DNA from: Taxillus chinensis
Taxonomy: Eukaryota > Streptophyta > Magnoliopsida > Santalales > Loranthaceae
Assembly: GCA_023512835.1 (NCBI GenBank)
Contig: CM042091.1
Location: 48,313,284-48,377,283, forward strand
Length of the DNA stretch: 64,000 nt
Direction of reading: 5' to 3'
The notes beneath the pieces were generated by a model. That model was not told the origin of the DNA. It did no database searches and worked only from the letters and a program-made list of their open reading frames with translations. Within the stretch, counting starts at the first letter, position 1, and every line of letters begins with the position of its first letter. The translations under genes and the position numbers were made by a program. Positions 1 to 11,319 of this stretch are shown piece by piece.

Positions 1-848
1 GCAGTCATTAATTTTCTTCCTGTACTTCCAAAATAATTAAAATTATAGAAACTGCACCCAGAAAAGTGTTATAAATTACACCCAAAATTGTTTTTAATAG
101 TTATTAATAGAGTTTGTGTTATAATATTTTCTTTCTGCTACTGGCCATGACCCATTGAAGTTATGTAAAAACAATGACATACTTGCAACCAGGTTGAACT
201 TTGTGTGTTCATTAGAGTTTCATTTTAGCCTGTTTATTTTTAATTTTCTATTTGCACCGAGTAGCAAATGAGCAATAAAAAGCAGACTTTAAAAAAACAA
301 TTAGCTGTTATGAACCGTCAATTTTTTTTAAAATAATCTGAATTACTAATTTAAAATTTGTTTGATAATGTCGATTTCATATAGACACTAAAAAATACAA
401 ACAAAATTAAACCGCAAAAAAATTACAAACAATTAAAAAATTAAAACCAACATTGGACCAAAAAAAATACACAGCATTAGGCAAAAAAAACAGCATTAGG
501 CAACAAAAAAACATACATTGCTGTCCATATAATTTAATTTGCTCTTAGAATATGATCTTTATTCACTTATCACTCAATAGTCTCCATATTGAACTAATCA
601 AGTCAAACTGTCAACTCATGTAGCATAATAGAACATTAAACATTTTCAATACATGAACAAAAAATCATGATACTTAAAGAGAAAGACCAATACATGAACA
701 AAAAATCAAACCAAGCCACCATGTAACACTACGAAATAATAGGCAGCATATAAAGCACATGCTTCTCTTAATATATAGTAGTATTAAAACAATCATCAGA
801 TTCGGTTTAATGAATTAAACCCAGCAGTATGAAGATTTCATTGGGAAT
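1..848. other. AT-rich intergenic DNA
   Basis: No gene, RNA or recognisable transposon end was seen here. The stretch is AT-rich with short A and T runs. It lies on the downstream side (minus-strand sense) of the GTPase relic. I looked for the next HflX exon, which should carry the G3 motif DTVGF, and did not find it. Confidence 0.5.
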
Positions 849-854
849 TTAGAC

Positions 855-1167
855 TTGTACCCTACTAGTAGTTGGATCAAGTGTAGCAAATAAGCAATCC
901 TCAGCAAGTACACTAGCCCCCGTCAATTGATTTAGAAGTGTGCTTTTTCCAATGTTTATGTAACCAACCTGATATAATATCACAGAATTCAATATGTTTC
1001 TAAAGCCCTTGTTGTATAAACAAATATGCAATCAATCTTAACTACAAAATCAATGTATTCAACTTCACTTACCAACGAAACTTCAAGAACAGGGACAGAT
1101 TTATGTTGGGTATGATACTTTTTTGGTGTTTTCGAGTAGATTGTAGCTCTCTTTTATCTCAACAATC
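855..1167 (-). pseudogene. HflX-type GTPase gene relic (two exon pieces)
   Basis: Two exon-like blocks on the minus strand are separated by a short intron. Block 1 (about 1167-1073) follows an AG acceptor and ends in VPVLEVSL just before a GTAAGT donor. Block 2 (about 968-855) starts after an AG and reads [19 protein letters not shown], then FATLDPTT. This is the G1/P-loop and the following stretch of HflX-family GTPases, which bind the large ribosomal subunit; plant forms are usually organellar. Block 1 needs two frame changes to match the family (an ELQSTRKHQK-like stretch and a QHKSVPV stretch lie in different frames), so the copy looks broken. The P-loop has Ile where the family usually has Ala or Val before Gly-Lys-Ser. 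No G3, G4 or C-terminal exons are seen nearby. It is most likely a fragment moved or left by rearrangement. A strongly degraded live gene with distant exons is less likely. Confidence 0.7.
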
Positions 1168-1550
1168 TGCCAATGCAAGCAATTAAGGTGCATAATATAA
1201 GAACTAACGAAAAAAATTCAGATGCAAAAAGTATGTTTTAAATAATGCTTAAACTTCTAATATACTAATAAGAACTACAAAATCTTGAACTTCCACTACG
1301 CTGGCACATTATTAATTACGGTATGCATATGTTAAAATCCACCTTAAGAACGAATATGTAAATAATTAAAGCAATGAATGATACTTGCATATATAAACTT
1401 TAAGCCACTGAAAAATAACATCTTGAAATAAGAATGTCTTTTCCTCAATATCAGATAAATATATAAATTGAAATAAATATTTACATATATAACATGTATC
1501 ATAATCACTTTTTTAGCTTTTTGTAAGATTTAAGTTTGTGATCTCTAGCG

Positions 1551-1582
1551 TGTGTGTGTGTATATATATATATATATACACG
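1551..1582. repeat. (GT)n(AT)n microsatellite
   Basis: A GT run passes directly into an AT run. It is a simple sequence repeat with no gene attached. Confidence 0.9.
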
Positions 1583-1696
1583 ATAAAATATATGACAGTT
1601 TAAAGATGACCATACTCGTAATCAAACTCAATGACTAAAATTCTATCCAAATCTTTAAGCCGATATAGGTTGATTTAAAAACCCTCACCAGGGATG

Positions 1697-1912
1697 GTCG
1701 CTTGGTGCAGATCGATGGCGTTTGATGCAGATCGATGACGCTTGGTGCCGATTGATGACGCTGGATGCAAATCCATGGTCGTACGGTGCAAATCGACGGT
1801 CGTACGGAGCAAGTCGACGGTCGCGCAGTGCAAATCGACAGTCGCGCGGTACAAATCGACGGTCGCGCGGTGCAGATCGACACCTGCTTGGTGCAGATCG
1901 ATGGCCTTCCAG
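1697..1912. repeat. 21-bp minisatellite (about ten imperfect units)
   Basis: About ten imperfect head-to-tail copies of a 21-bp unit of the form GACGGTCGCGCGGTGCAAATC (the start of each unit varies GATG/GACG). The array is GC-rich inside AT-rich DNA. Because 21 is a multiple of three, both strands stay open and give heptapeptide-periodic reading frames (PSICTAR-like on the minus strand, ANRRSRG-like on the plus strand). No start context, domain or neighbour supports coding, so I treat the open frames as a by-product of the period. Confidence 0.85.
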
Positions 1913-2209
1913 TAGAGATTGACGGGCTGGAGAGATGTTGAAGAAAATGAGACGTGGGGTGGGGGGAAGACGCTCTGCTCAATTTAACCTAGCGTAACGT
2001 GTGCGAGTCGTGCGACTGCCGACAACTCAAGTGAAATAATATTTCTATGCTAATATTTAAATTTAATAATTTAAAATTTTAAAAATTTATAATAATTTAA
2101 ATAATAATAAACGAGCATAATAATTTCAGTCTAACATAATAATTTAATTTTCAATTTTTAATTTTTAAAAATTACTAATATTTATTTATTAAATAATTAT
2201 AAGTTCTTA

Positions 2210-2440
2210 AACGAGCCATCGAGCTATAAACGAATTCGATTTAAACGAGTCGAACCTACGAGCCCTCATCGAGCTTAATCGAGCGAGCCGGATATGTATC
2301 GCTAACTAATCGAGCGAGCTTCAACAAGAATCTGGCTTAACTTCAACAGATCGAACTCGATTTCGAATCGAGTTTAACCGAGCGAGTATCAAGCGAGCTG
2401 TCGAGTGTATCGGTAAATTTACAGGCCTAATTTGGCGTAA
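2210..2440 (-). mobile_element. hAT-like non-autonomous element fragment
   Basis: The block is rich in CGAGC/GCTCG words and ends on the minus strand with TAGGCCTGTAAATTTACCGA. This resembles the terminal region of common plant hAT-type MITEs, which start with (C/T)AGGCCTGTAAA and are full of GAGC/GCTC. The matching other end and an 8-bp target duplication were not found, so it is a partial copy at best. Confidence 0.4.
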
Positions 2441-2515
2441 ATCTTTCGTGCACGTCTGACCAAATTAAATTAATGAGCCAATAAAATAAAAAAGAACTTG
2501 AATAAGAGTGACTAG

Positions 2516-2524
2516 TATATAAAG
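2516..2524 (+). promoter_or_regulatory. Possible TATA box
   Basis: TATATAAAG lies about 305 bp before the ATG of the PSI1-like gene. It is the best TATA match upstream, but the implied 5' UTR would be long, so the link is tentative. Confidence 0.25.
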
Positions 2525-2828
2525 CTTCCTGAAAAGAAGCGCATTGAATTTATGCTAAAAACAAATATTTGAAGTATGTCATATTATTATTATTATTATT
2601 AAGGACGTGGCACGTTTTTACCGGTCCTTATTTGGTCAGATCTATTCAATTCCACGGCACGAAGGTCACGTTATCTATGAAATCATGATCTCAGCAAGAC
2701 CAATCGTTCCCCATATAACGGTGTCCGCCCGGCGCCCACAACGAGTCAATCAAAAGTCCAAGCTAACCTCCGCTTAAAACGGACGACGGGAGAACACGAA
2801 ACACGGAGGAGACAAGCGGAGGACAGCC

Positions 2829-4259
2829 ATGTACGCCGCAGCCACAAACATGTCGTGGCTTGCTGAGGTGAAGCGCTCCCTCATGTCGGATTTCGGCCTC
2901 AACAGTCCGGCCACCCTTGGCATTCTCGCCTTCGACGCCGCCAAGACCATGGCCCGCCTCGTCTCCCTCTACAAGACCCTCTCCGACCACGAATTTGACA
3001 GCCTCAGAAACAATGTCATGCAATCCAAGGGCGTCTCCTATTTGAATTCCAAGGACCAGGGGTACCTCATCTACCTCGCATGCGTCGAGATCCTCGAATC
3101 CCTCGACTCCACCGCCGTCGCCGTCACCAGACACGGCCGTAAATGCCGCGACTTTGGTCTCAGCCGATTCGATTCGGTCTACAGAGATCTCAAAATGGGA
3201 AGAAGCATCGACGCGTCGACGAAGCTAAAACTCACCAACAGGAACGCTGGGAAGGTGATTGAAAAAATGGAGAGGTTAGTGCATGCGACGGCTGAGTTGC
3301 ATAGGACGTCAGAGGCATTATCAGAAATGGAGTTTTCAGAGCGGAAATTGCTGATCTGGAAGAAGAACGCGACCCAGAAGACCAACTTCGACCTCTTCGA
3401 CGAGAAAATCGCATACAAGAGGAAACAGGTCCGACAATTGAAAGACTCCTCGTTGTGGGGCCAAACGTTTGACAAGGCGGTCGGCCTCATGGCTCGAGGC
3501 CTCTGCATCGTCTACACGCGCGCGTGCAGGGTCTTCGCCCCCTATATGTCCTTCCTCCCTCACCGGAAATTCCTGTCCTACCACGAGAAGGGCGGGTCGT
3601 ACGAATCAGGACCGACAGCGGCTCCGCCGAAGAAGCGTCTTGTTCACGCACTATTCACCAGAAAAACATGCCCGCCCGCCGCTAACAACATTTGCTTCGG
3701 GTCGGGGTGCGACAACGAGGAGAACATGGGGAGGCAGAACAGCGCGTACCTCGGAGCGCCACCGTCTACGGTTGGCGGCTCGAGGCTGGCGCTGCGCTAT
3801 GCGAACGTGATCATTCTGTCGGAGCAGTACCTGAACGCGGCGGCGATTGGGGAGAAGGCGCGGAAGGAGCTGTACCAGATGCTGCCGGAGAGTTTGAAGG
3901 CGGCGGTGAGGTTGAAGCTGAGGAGGCAGTGGAATAAGGAGGAGGAGAAGGAGACGGCGGTTGACGGGGAGTCGATGGCGGAGGGGTGGAGGGAGGCGAT
4001 GAAAGATATACTCGGGTGGCTGGGGCCCATGGCGCATGATACGGTGACGTGGAACACGGTGAAGGTCATGGAGAAGAAAATGTTTGATGGGAAGCCGACG
4101 CCGCTGCTGCTGCAGACGCTGCACTACTCGGACAGGGAGAGAACGGAGGCGGCCATAGTGGAGGTGTTGGTGGGGTTGAGCTGTATGTATAGGTACGAGA
4201 ACCGACGGGTGTTTGATCGTGGGTGTAGGAATAGTCCCTTAGATAATATGATGTTTTAA
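2829..4259 (+). CDS. PSI1-like protein (DUF3475 + DUF668), single exon
   Basis: A 476-residue protein in one uninterrupted frame, GC-rich against its surroundings. Residues about 22-80 fit DUF3475 (LGILAFDAAKTMARLVSLY, then the TLSD and SLR motifs). Residues about 303-395 fit DUF668, with the hallmark GAPPSTVGGSRLALRYANVI and then the LPESLKAAVRLKLR and GWLGPMAHD segments. This pair defines the plant PSK SIMULATOR 1 (PSI1) family. In Arabidopsis PSI1 members promote growth downstream of phytosulfokine perception and are linked to the plasma membrane or nucleus. The exact function of this intronless, ~475-530 aa subgroup is less clear. The middle (about 240-300) is variable and low in motifs, as in relatives. 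A second Met eight codons in (position 2850, MSWLAEV) is an equally good start. No signal peptide or membrane span is visible. No neighbouring gene is linked to it. Confidence 0.9.
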   Translation: MYAAATNMSWLAEVKRSLMSDFGLNSPATLGILAFDAAKTMARLVSLYKTLSDHEFDSLRNNVMQSKGVSYLNSKDQGYLIYLACVEILESLDSTAVAVTRHGRKCRDFGLSRFDSVYRDLKMGRSIDASTKLKLTNRNAGKVIEKMERLVHATAELHRTSEALSEMEFSERKLLIWKKNATQKTNFDLFDEKIAYKRKQVRQLKDSSLWGQTFDKAVGLMARGLCIVYTRACRVFAPYMSFLPHRKFLSYHEKGGSYESGPTAAPPKKRLVHALFTRKTCPPAANNICFGSGCDNEENMGRQNSAYLGAPPSTVGGSRLALRYANVIILSEQYLNAAAIGEKARKELYQMLPESLKAAVRLKLRRQWNKEEEKETAVDGESMAEGWREAMKDILGWLGPMAHDTVTWNTVKVMEKKMFDGKPTPLLLQTLHYSDRERTEAAIVEVLVGLSCMYRYENRRVFDRGCRNSPLDNMMF

Positions 4260-4530
4260 AAAATTTTGAAATCGCCTTGATAGATTTGAAACTTTTATTA
4301 TTATTATTATTATTTTATTCTGAACAGTGGTTGAATGAATTATATTATTGGACGAGGAGATTTTTGATTCTTAATATCAATCGAATAAATTGCCCACAAG
4401 TATTATTAAGATAAATGAATAAATTATCGTTTTGCTATTAGTAAATTGGTGTAATTTAAATATTTAAAATAATAAGATGTGGGAAAAGACAATTAGGTAA
4501 ATTTATGAGTTTTCTATATAAAACTATAAT

Positions 4531-4564
<34 letters not shown>

Positions 4565-5277
4565 CACACATATATTTAGGAAAAGTCATCTTATATAGAG
4601 GACCTAAGGATAAATTCTTATTATGAGAACCTTTAATCTGAATTGTTAGATTAATATTCAACGGTTCATATTAACGTTCTCATGATAAGAAGTTGATCTC
4701 ATATTTTCATTGTACTAAAACATATAGTAGAAATTCCTGATGAATAAAGATGAGGCATTGAAGCATGACAACTCAATTGATGTAAATGAGAATTATTGCC
4801 CAAATAATCAAACTAATGCAAATTGAAATTTTTACCATTGACCAGCCATAAACTAGTTATCACGTTGATCTTTATAGTTTTTCTTGCCTTGAAATAGGGA
4901 TAAGCCAATGAGTAGTTGTCCATAAGCACCACGAATGCACATCTCTACACCTTTTATCATGACTGTCATATGAGGGTTACTAAATTTTCACCACCAACCA
5001 TCAGCCTCAATGTCATTGTATCATTATCGATTTTCATTAACTAAACCTAATTATGATAAATAAAAAAAATAGAGTTGTTACTGAAAATTTTTGGGATTGG
5101 TTATCTATAATCTTGAGTAACTGAAAATGATGATCTATGTTTCCAGATCTAGGTTTATAAGTTAGTTACACGAGAAAAAGAATTAATAACCCATAACGCT
5201 CTAAATTGGTCGATACCTATTTTAAAAGTTAGAAATTTCTATTTGTTGTCCCCACAGTCCTTTTGGGTTTTCATTGT
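4260..5277. other. AT-rich intergenic DNA downstream of the PSI1-like gene
   Basis: This stretch contains ATT and AT microsatellites (about 4298-4315 and 4533-4570) and no recognisable gene or transposon protein. The 3' end of the PSI1-like transcript must lie in its first few hundred bases, but no single polyadenylation signal stands out. Confidence 0.5.
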
Positions 5278-6428
5278 TGTCAATAGTTTATTAAGAAGCG
5301 GGCAACAGCTTGTTGTACTTGGTTGGATAACTTCGTATAGTGATCTTTTGGAGTGAGCTCGTAGAGGGAGTCTAACTATGTACTACTTCATTCTGTTTAG
5401 AGTTGAAGATCTGAAGATTCAAAGACGCACGAGGTCAAAGATCCGTAGACTTGAAGATTTGTAGGGTTGAAGATCCTCAGGCTTAAAGCACCTTAGATTC
5501 AAAGATCCATAGGGTCACAGACTCAAAGATCCACAGGGTTGTAAACTTGAAGATCCATAGGGTCAAAGATTTGAAGACCACAAATGCAATCAGGTGAAGA
5601 GCAGTGTCTTGGAGATTCGAAGACGCGTAGACTCGAAGACCCATTGAGTGAAGAGTGGTGGTGTTACAAAGTCAAAGTTCAAAGGGTCGGAGATTTGGAG
5701 ACTCGTTGATGTGAATAGAGACCCGTTGATGTGAATCAATGATTAGCCAAGTCAGAAGGTGGTTATCGCTGCCTTAAAACTGGAGACTCGGAGACTCGAA
5801 GGCTTAACCTAAAGATCTAAGTGTCGTTGGCTCTAAACTAGAGTTGGTCTACCTCAAAGGTCTGAAGGTTCAGACTCGAAAGTTCGAAGGTGCAGACTCG
5901 AAGATTGTAGCGTGTGTACTATATGAAGCATTTGTGAGGTTATAAAGCAGATATCTTCGAGGCTATGGCTAATCGAAGGATCAAAATGTAATTAAGGTTG
6001 CCGTTTAAGTAAGTTATTCGGGCAACGTATCTGAGCACGTTAAGTATCAGAATAAACACATGGATGTTAATCCGAGGCTAGAGTAATATGTTTCAACGAT
6101 GGAGATCAGAAGGTGGAACATGTTTAACCCTAGGAGGAGGTTCTCATGCAACGACCGTCCTATAAAAGAAAAGCAGATTGCATACTTCAAAGCAGCATTA
6201 GAATATTTTTAGTATACATGAAAAGTATCTCGAAAGATACAAGTGACGCAGAGTAACTCGTATTGCATATACAAAGAGAAGAAGATTGAGAGCAAGATAA
6301 CAGTGACTTCATCTGGCTTCATTTCTCATACATTCAACAGACAGATAATGAGTTTGGCAAATGAGTGGTTAAATGTCAAGAGGTGCAAACAACTGAACAC
6401 GAAAGAGCATGTTATGCTAGACAGTTCT
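5278..6428 (+). repeat. LTR family A, copy A1 (3' truncated)
   Basis: A long-terminal-repeat-like block starts TGTCAAT and aligns along its length with copies A2 (reverse) and A3 (54046-55399). The first ~650 bases are a run of short imperfect repeats built on GAAGATCCATAGGGTCAAAG-like words. A conserved TATA box (TATAAAAG, 6161-6168) follows, so the repeats sit where the U3 enhancer would be. It stops at AGTTCT, where copy A2 begins, and lacks the last ~150 bases seen in A3. No coding capacity. Similarity of the LTR ends to SIRE/Maximus-type copia LTRs is my inference. Confidence 0.75.
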
Positions 6429-7956
6429 TGATATTCCCAAGATCCAAGCAAGATTGTCTGGGTATTCGTACTTATATACAAAGAGGGGGTGAATCTGTAT
6501 ACTTTAAAACTATTTCCTTACTTTTAAGAGTAGGATAAATATTCTAGCAGATGTAGTTGGTGTTTGGATGATATTTTAGTGTCTCATGCAATATCAGTTA
6601 ACAGCAGGTATATATGAGAAGTAAAAGGCAAAGACATACGGTTTACGTGATTCGATCAATGTGATCTACTCTACGGTGGTGAGGGTGTATCTACGCCGAG
6701 TCCAATCCACTATATACTTTTAACACAGTAGGGTCTTGCCCTTATTACAATAGGATCAACTCTCTTTGCTTATAAATGAAAATACAAAAATAGTATTAGT
6801 CTAGTACTCACTTACTGTGAAAAACTGTCTAGCGTAATCTGCTCCTACGTATTCAACCGTTTGCACTGCTTGACCTTCAACCACTCCTTTGCCAAACTTA
6901 CAATTTGTTCATTGAATGTATGAGGAAGAAGAACAGATTAACTCACTGTTATCTTGCTTCCAATCTTCCTCTCTCTCCAAGTATGTTGTACGAACTACTC
7001 TGCGTCGCTCTTGTATCGCTCCAGATACATTGCTTGTGTTATGTAATATTCGGACGCTACTCTGAAGTAAGGCATATTCCTTGCTTTTATAGGTCGGCCG
7101 CAGTAAGAAACCCTTTTGCTTGGGTTAAGCATGCTTCACCTTTTGATTTTCATCGTTGAAACATGTTAAGCCAGCCTCGGATGACGTCCACGTGTTTTGC
7201 AGTACTTAGTGTGCACAAAGATGTTGTCCGAGCAGTAACTTACTGAAATGCCGTCCTTCAGTGCGTTTCGTTCCTTCAACTAGCCACAGCCTCGTACATA
7301 TATGTGCCCCATAGCTTCGTTGTTACTTCATAAGCTACCTCCAAGTCTTCACCTATGAATCTTTGAGTTTGAGTCTTCAAGCCTTGGGAATTGATCTTGC
7401 AATTCTTCTGCTCTCTGGCTTTAAAGCTAGGTTAGAATCAGTGCTCAACTGACGTCTCACTCTACGAGTCTTCGAATCTCGAAATCTCCAGTTCCAAGTC
7501 AGTGACAACTGCATTCTACCTTGGCTAATCATCTGTTCACATCAACGGTTCTCGGTAATGAGTCTTCCAATCTTCGACCCTACGAGCTTTGACCCTACGA
7601 GTTTTGACTCTATGACACTGCCACTCTGCACCAGATGGGTCTTCAAACCTACAAATCTTCGAGACACTACTCTATGCCTGACTGCACTTTGGGTCTTCGA
7701 ATCTTCGACCCTGTGGATCTATGAGTCTACAACCCTGTGTTCCTTCAGTGGTGCTCTGAGTTTGATGGCATGATGATCTTCGACTCTACAGATCTTCGAG
7801 TTATCTGATCTTCGACCTTGTGGGTCTACGAGTCTTTGGATCTTCGACTGCTACAAGATATGATAGACTCCCTCTACGAGCTCACTTTAAGAGATCACTC
7901 TACTAAGTTATCTAACTCAGTACTAAGTTCAAATTTCAAACTTTGAGGCATTGACA
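6429..7956 (-). repeat. LTR family A, copy A2 (full length, inverted)
   Basis: On the minus strand this copy runs from TGTCAATG (at 7956) to GGATCTTGGGAATATCA (at 6429), the same ends as copy A3. It is about 1.53 kb and keeps the TATA box (7084-7091, reverse) and the U3 repeats (about 7330-7900). It abuts A1 head to head (3' end to 3' end), giving an inverted pair of about 1.15-kb arms. No matching target duplication was found at its two ends. All short frames inside are non-coding. Confidence 0.75.
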
Positions 7957-8079
7957 AACTACTGGCTCGGAGTTTGGTATTTAATAAAGTTTTTATTCAA
8001 GACACAGATTTTAACTTTAAATCTGTGGCTAATATTGTTCTGTATAGATAAATTTGTTAAAACATTTTGGCTATTTCAC

Positions 8080-8716
8080 TATGAGTGCTCTAAAGTCCTT
8101 AAATTTATGTCACTTGAGTTGGGTGTGATAGGCTAAAGCTTGAGTTTAGTTGAGTTGAGTTGAGCTTGTAATGATAAGGTTGAGTGCCCTAAATTAGTGA
8201 TCCTATGGGATCATGGACAAGTCAAGTCCTGGTATTGTGCACAAACCGAGTCCCGATGAATATACCGAGCATGTAGTGTAGATATGTTTGTTTTGCATAA
8301 TAGGGTGGTGTGGACTTATAGTTCACTTGTTAAACTTATAACTCACCCTACTATATTGTTTACCCTTGTTAGGTCCGACCCAAGACTAGCGACGACTTTT
8401 CTGGAAGGACGATATTGGACACTACTCTAATGTACTATTATGTTATTTACTATTTATTTTACCTAGACATGGGTCTATGGAAAGTTACATGTGAACATCA
8501 ACTGTGATGTATGATTGCTTGTGATATTTATTGTTGTTGTTGTGCTATTATAAAAAAGTACAGGATTATCCCTGATATATGACTATATATGTTTGCATCA
8601 TTACCACCCATAGTGTAATCTCTATTAGTGCTTGTCACCACCCCTTCACCCTTCAGGTGTAGGCAAGGGAAAATCATGTCTCTAGTCTCAGGTTCTTAGA
8701 ATTCGAGAGTGTGACA
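8080..8716 (+). repeat. LTR family B, copy B0 (3' part only)
   Basis: This aligns with the 3' third of copy B2 (about 25470-26058): the TGCCCT..GATCATGGACAAG block, the block around the TTTACC and GACCCRAGACTAG words, and the terminal ...GTGTGACA. It is followed by GGGGCTTCAAGGTAGCCCA, which recurs after copy B1 as GGGCTTAAGGTAGCCCA. This looks like the start of the element's internal region. Confidence 0.65.
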
Positions 8717-8773
8717 AACAGGGGCTTCAAGGTAGCCCACTCTAATCTTGTTGATTTCTAGCATAAGTTGTTT

Positions 8774-10745
8774 TATAATGACCCGTGTTCGGGGTTCTGG
8801 GAGATAACCATGTGATGGAATACACATCAAGGGAGATGTGAATATTAGTATGATGACGTATACGTTGAATAGAGTATTTTGACTGTGAGTGGGCTTGATT
8901 TGGAGTCAGAGCCCTGAAAGGGTAATTTTGGGATTTTTGTGGTGTGGTCGAGTGACTTTGTATTTGTGGTCTTATTTGGAAAAACAAATCTCAATACAGT
9001 GATGTATTAGTCAAACGGAGCGTTTTGACAGTAATTGGGCTTGATTTGGAGTCGGGACCTTGTGAGGGTAGTTTTGATATTTTAATGAATTAAATGTGGA
9101 AAAGTATAAATAGGGAAGTGAAAACCCAAATCCCTAAGTATCATACGTGCTTGCCTTTCTAGAGAGAGAAATAGGAGTGGAGAGAAAAAGAGAAGAGAGA
9201 AAGCGAAATTGACGATCCGGAGCTCAAATCGACCAAAGTCAAGGTAGGGATTCATTCTTCTCACTCCTATGTCGTTGATTATGCTTGCTAGAGTAGCTAA
9301 AACATGTGAATTAACTCTTAATTCGTGGAAGTGGAAGTATGAACCCTAGAGTTTGAGAAACTCGATTTATGTTGTTTTGGTTTGAATTGATGTTGTTTTG
9401 GTAGCCTAAGATGGCTAGGATGAGTTAGAAAGCCATTTGTGGGATGAATTAGTGCTTAAAAATGGACATTTAACGGATATAATTGGGTTTCGGGATGAAA
9501 TCGGAAAGAACACAATCGACAGTTCGCGATTAGGGAATTGCTCGAGGCTAGCTTCAAGCAGAGCTACGAGCAGAGTCTCGAGCAGAGAGCTTCAAGCAGG
9601 AGTCTCGAGCAGAGTGTAGCATCGAGCATAGTTTCGAGCAGTCTCGAGCGGTTGGGCAATGCAGTTCTGGTGCAGTTCCAGTTTTACTGGACTGGACCAT
9701 TTAGATTGTAAGTATTATACTTAAGTTACAATGTAAATAAAAAAAATACTCCCATTTGGATACAAAGAAAAATACTAGAAAATCAAATTCCACTCCCCCA
9801 AAATGTGAAAAATGAGATTTAGTGTAAAATCCCAAAAATCTGCAATTTTTCGTAGTAGTGACTTTTTGGAAAGTGGGGTTAGACCTCTCAGAAAAATTCC
9901 AAAAAATCAGATTATCTCAGTTATGGTATGGGGAACCAATGCCGGGACTTTTTATTTCAAGAAAATTGCTTCTACGAAAATCTTCTCTCTTGGTCAAGAC
10001 TTGAGGATAAAGTTGTGAAGACTGGCCTCTGTTACAAAGAGAGTATGTGAACCCAAGTGGTCATGTAGGCCTGCGAGGCTACCTTGTTAAGCCTGGGAGG
10101 CTACTGTTGAGGGCCTGAGAGGCGAAATTTGTTTAGAGTTTAAGAGTCTACTATACTTGAGAGGTAATACTGTGCCTGAGAGGTATAATATTGTGCCTGA
10201 GAGGTAATACAGTGCCCGAGGGGCAATACTGTGTCTGGGGGGCAACATGGTGTCTGAGAGGCAATGTTTGTGATTACCTGGGAGGCTTTATATGTATTTG
10301 AATATGCGTGTGTACATGATTGAGTTGGTAATGTATATGTAGCATTACATGAGCACATGCCTACTAGTTAATGTGTTGGGATGGGTCGGGGAGACATGAT
10401 CCCTACTGAGCTGTGGTTGCTCACCCATCCTGTTGTGTTTGTTTTTGTTTGTTTCAGGTACTTACAGGAGCTAGGAGGTTTACCAGAGGTGAAGACCTTG
10501 TGCGTGTTTATTTGTTTTGTTAGATTATAAAAATTATGATGTAACCCCTGGGGGAAAGAACATGTATGAATATGTATTTGTACTGTGCTTTGAAATGAGA
10601 TTTCTATATATGTGTGATATAGTTTAGGGATGACACCCATGTTAAGGTCCCTTTCTCGGTGTTCTCACCAACCCCTTGTCCCTTCGGGTGTGGGCATGGG
10701 GATTCACTAACCGGTTTTTGCAGGTCGGAAATCTGGGGCGTGACA
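8774..10745 (+). repeat. LTR family B, copy B1: solo LTR with TGTTT target duplication
   Basis: An LTR of about 1.97 kb. It starts TATAATGACCCG (TG mutated to TA; intact TGTAAAGACYCG in B2 and B3) and ends AAATCTGGGGCGTGACA. TGTTT lies directly on both sides (8769-8773 and 10746-10750), the 5-bp duplication expected of an LTR element, so this is a solo LTR left by recombination. A TATA box (TATAAATAG, about 9106) shows the plus orientation. Short repeats of GAGCAGAG-type words lie at 9540-9650. No coding. Confidence 0.85.
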
Positions 10746-11096
10746 TGTTTATAGTGGATAGTAAGAGCAAGGGCTTAAGGTAGCCCATTCCCACTCCACA
10801 TTAGTTGGTAGAGGGTAAGGACTGGCATGACTTCTACAGATTAATACCTTGGCATTGGTTTGTATGTTTGGTAATCTATGACACTACACTCTCATATACA
10901 TACACTGATCATGTAGCTCTAGGTTTAGGTGATCATTTATTGGACATTTGTACTCATCCCACTTATTGATATTCTCCTTTTTAGGTACTGACAGGAGATA
11001 GTTGTTGGTATTATAGTTGTATTGGTTTTGCTCCACTTGATGTAGGGTGGACCTTCTTGCTTGATTTTATACATGCGGATTTATAGCATTTGTTTG
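10746..11096 (+). repeat. Family B element debris (left of copia-1)
   Basis: TAGTGGATAGTAAGAGCA followed by AGGGCTTAAGGTAGCCC looks like a worn tRNA-Met primer site (TGGTATCAGAGC) plus the start of the internal region. After that comes worn family B LTR sequence, which resumes at 16827 beyond copia-1. Copia-1 therefore inserted into an older family B LTR. Confidence 0.55.
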
Positions 11097-11312
11097 TGTA
11101 AAGAATTAACGTATTGGAAAATATTTCTTATTGATGCAATAATAAAATATATCATAATATATACAATCATCCTACCATAATTTATGTAATTGTCATTAAC
11201 GTAATTCTTAATTCTAGGAATAGAATTTTCCTATATAAGTACCTATTATATGTATAGCTATAATTAGCATATTATAATAATTACATATTCATTACAATAT
11301 ATGACTTTAATA
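11097..11312 (-). repeat. Copia-1 3' LTR
   Basis: 216 bp. On the minus strand it starts TATTAAAG and ends TTTACA. The TA start is shared by the other LTR, so it was present when the element inserted. Confidence 0.9.
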
Positions 11313-11319
11313 CTCCCCC

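Noticed and set aside
1635..1982. 115-codon and 66-codon open frames as a repeat-protein gene
   Set aside because: The frames exist only because the 21-bp unit is a multiple of three; both strands are open and there is no start context or homologue.
3179..4124. Several long frames antisense or shifted to the PSI1-like gene
   Set aside because: They are shadows of a GC-rich coding region; only the 476-residue frame has family domains.
5278..6428. CRISPR-like or satellite array from the regularly recurring GAAGATC words
   Set aside because: The units vary in length and spacing, there are no conserved spacers, and the block is part of an LTR with TATA box shared by three copies.
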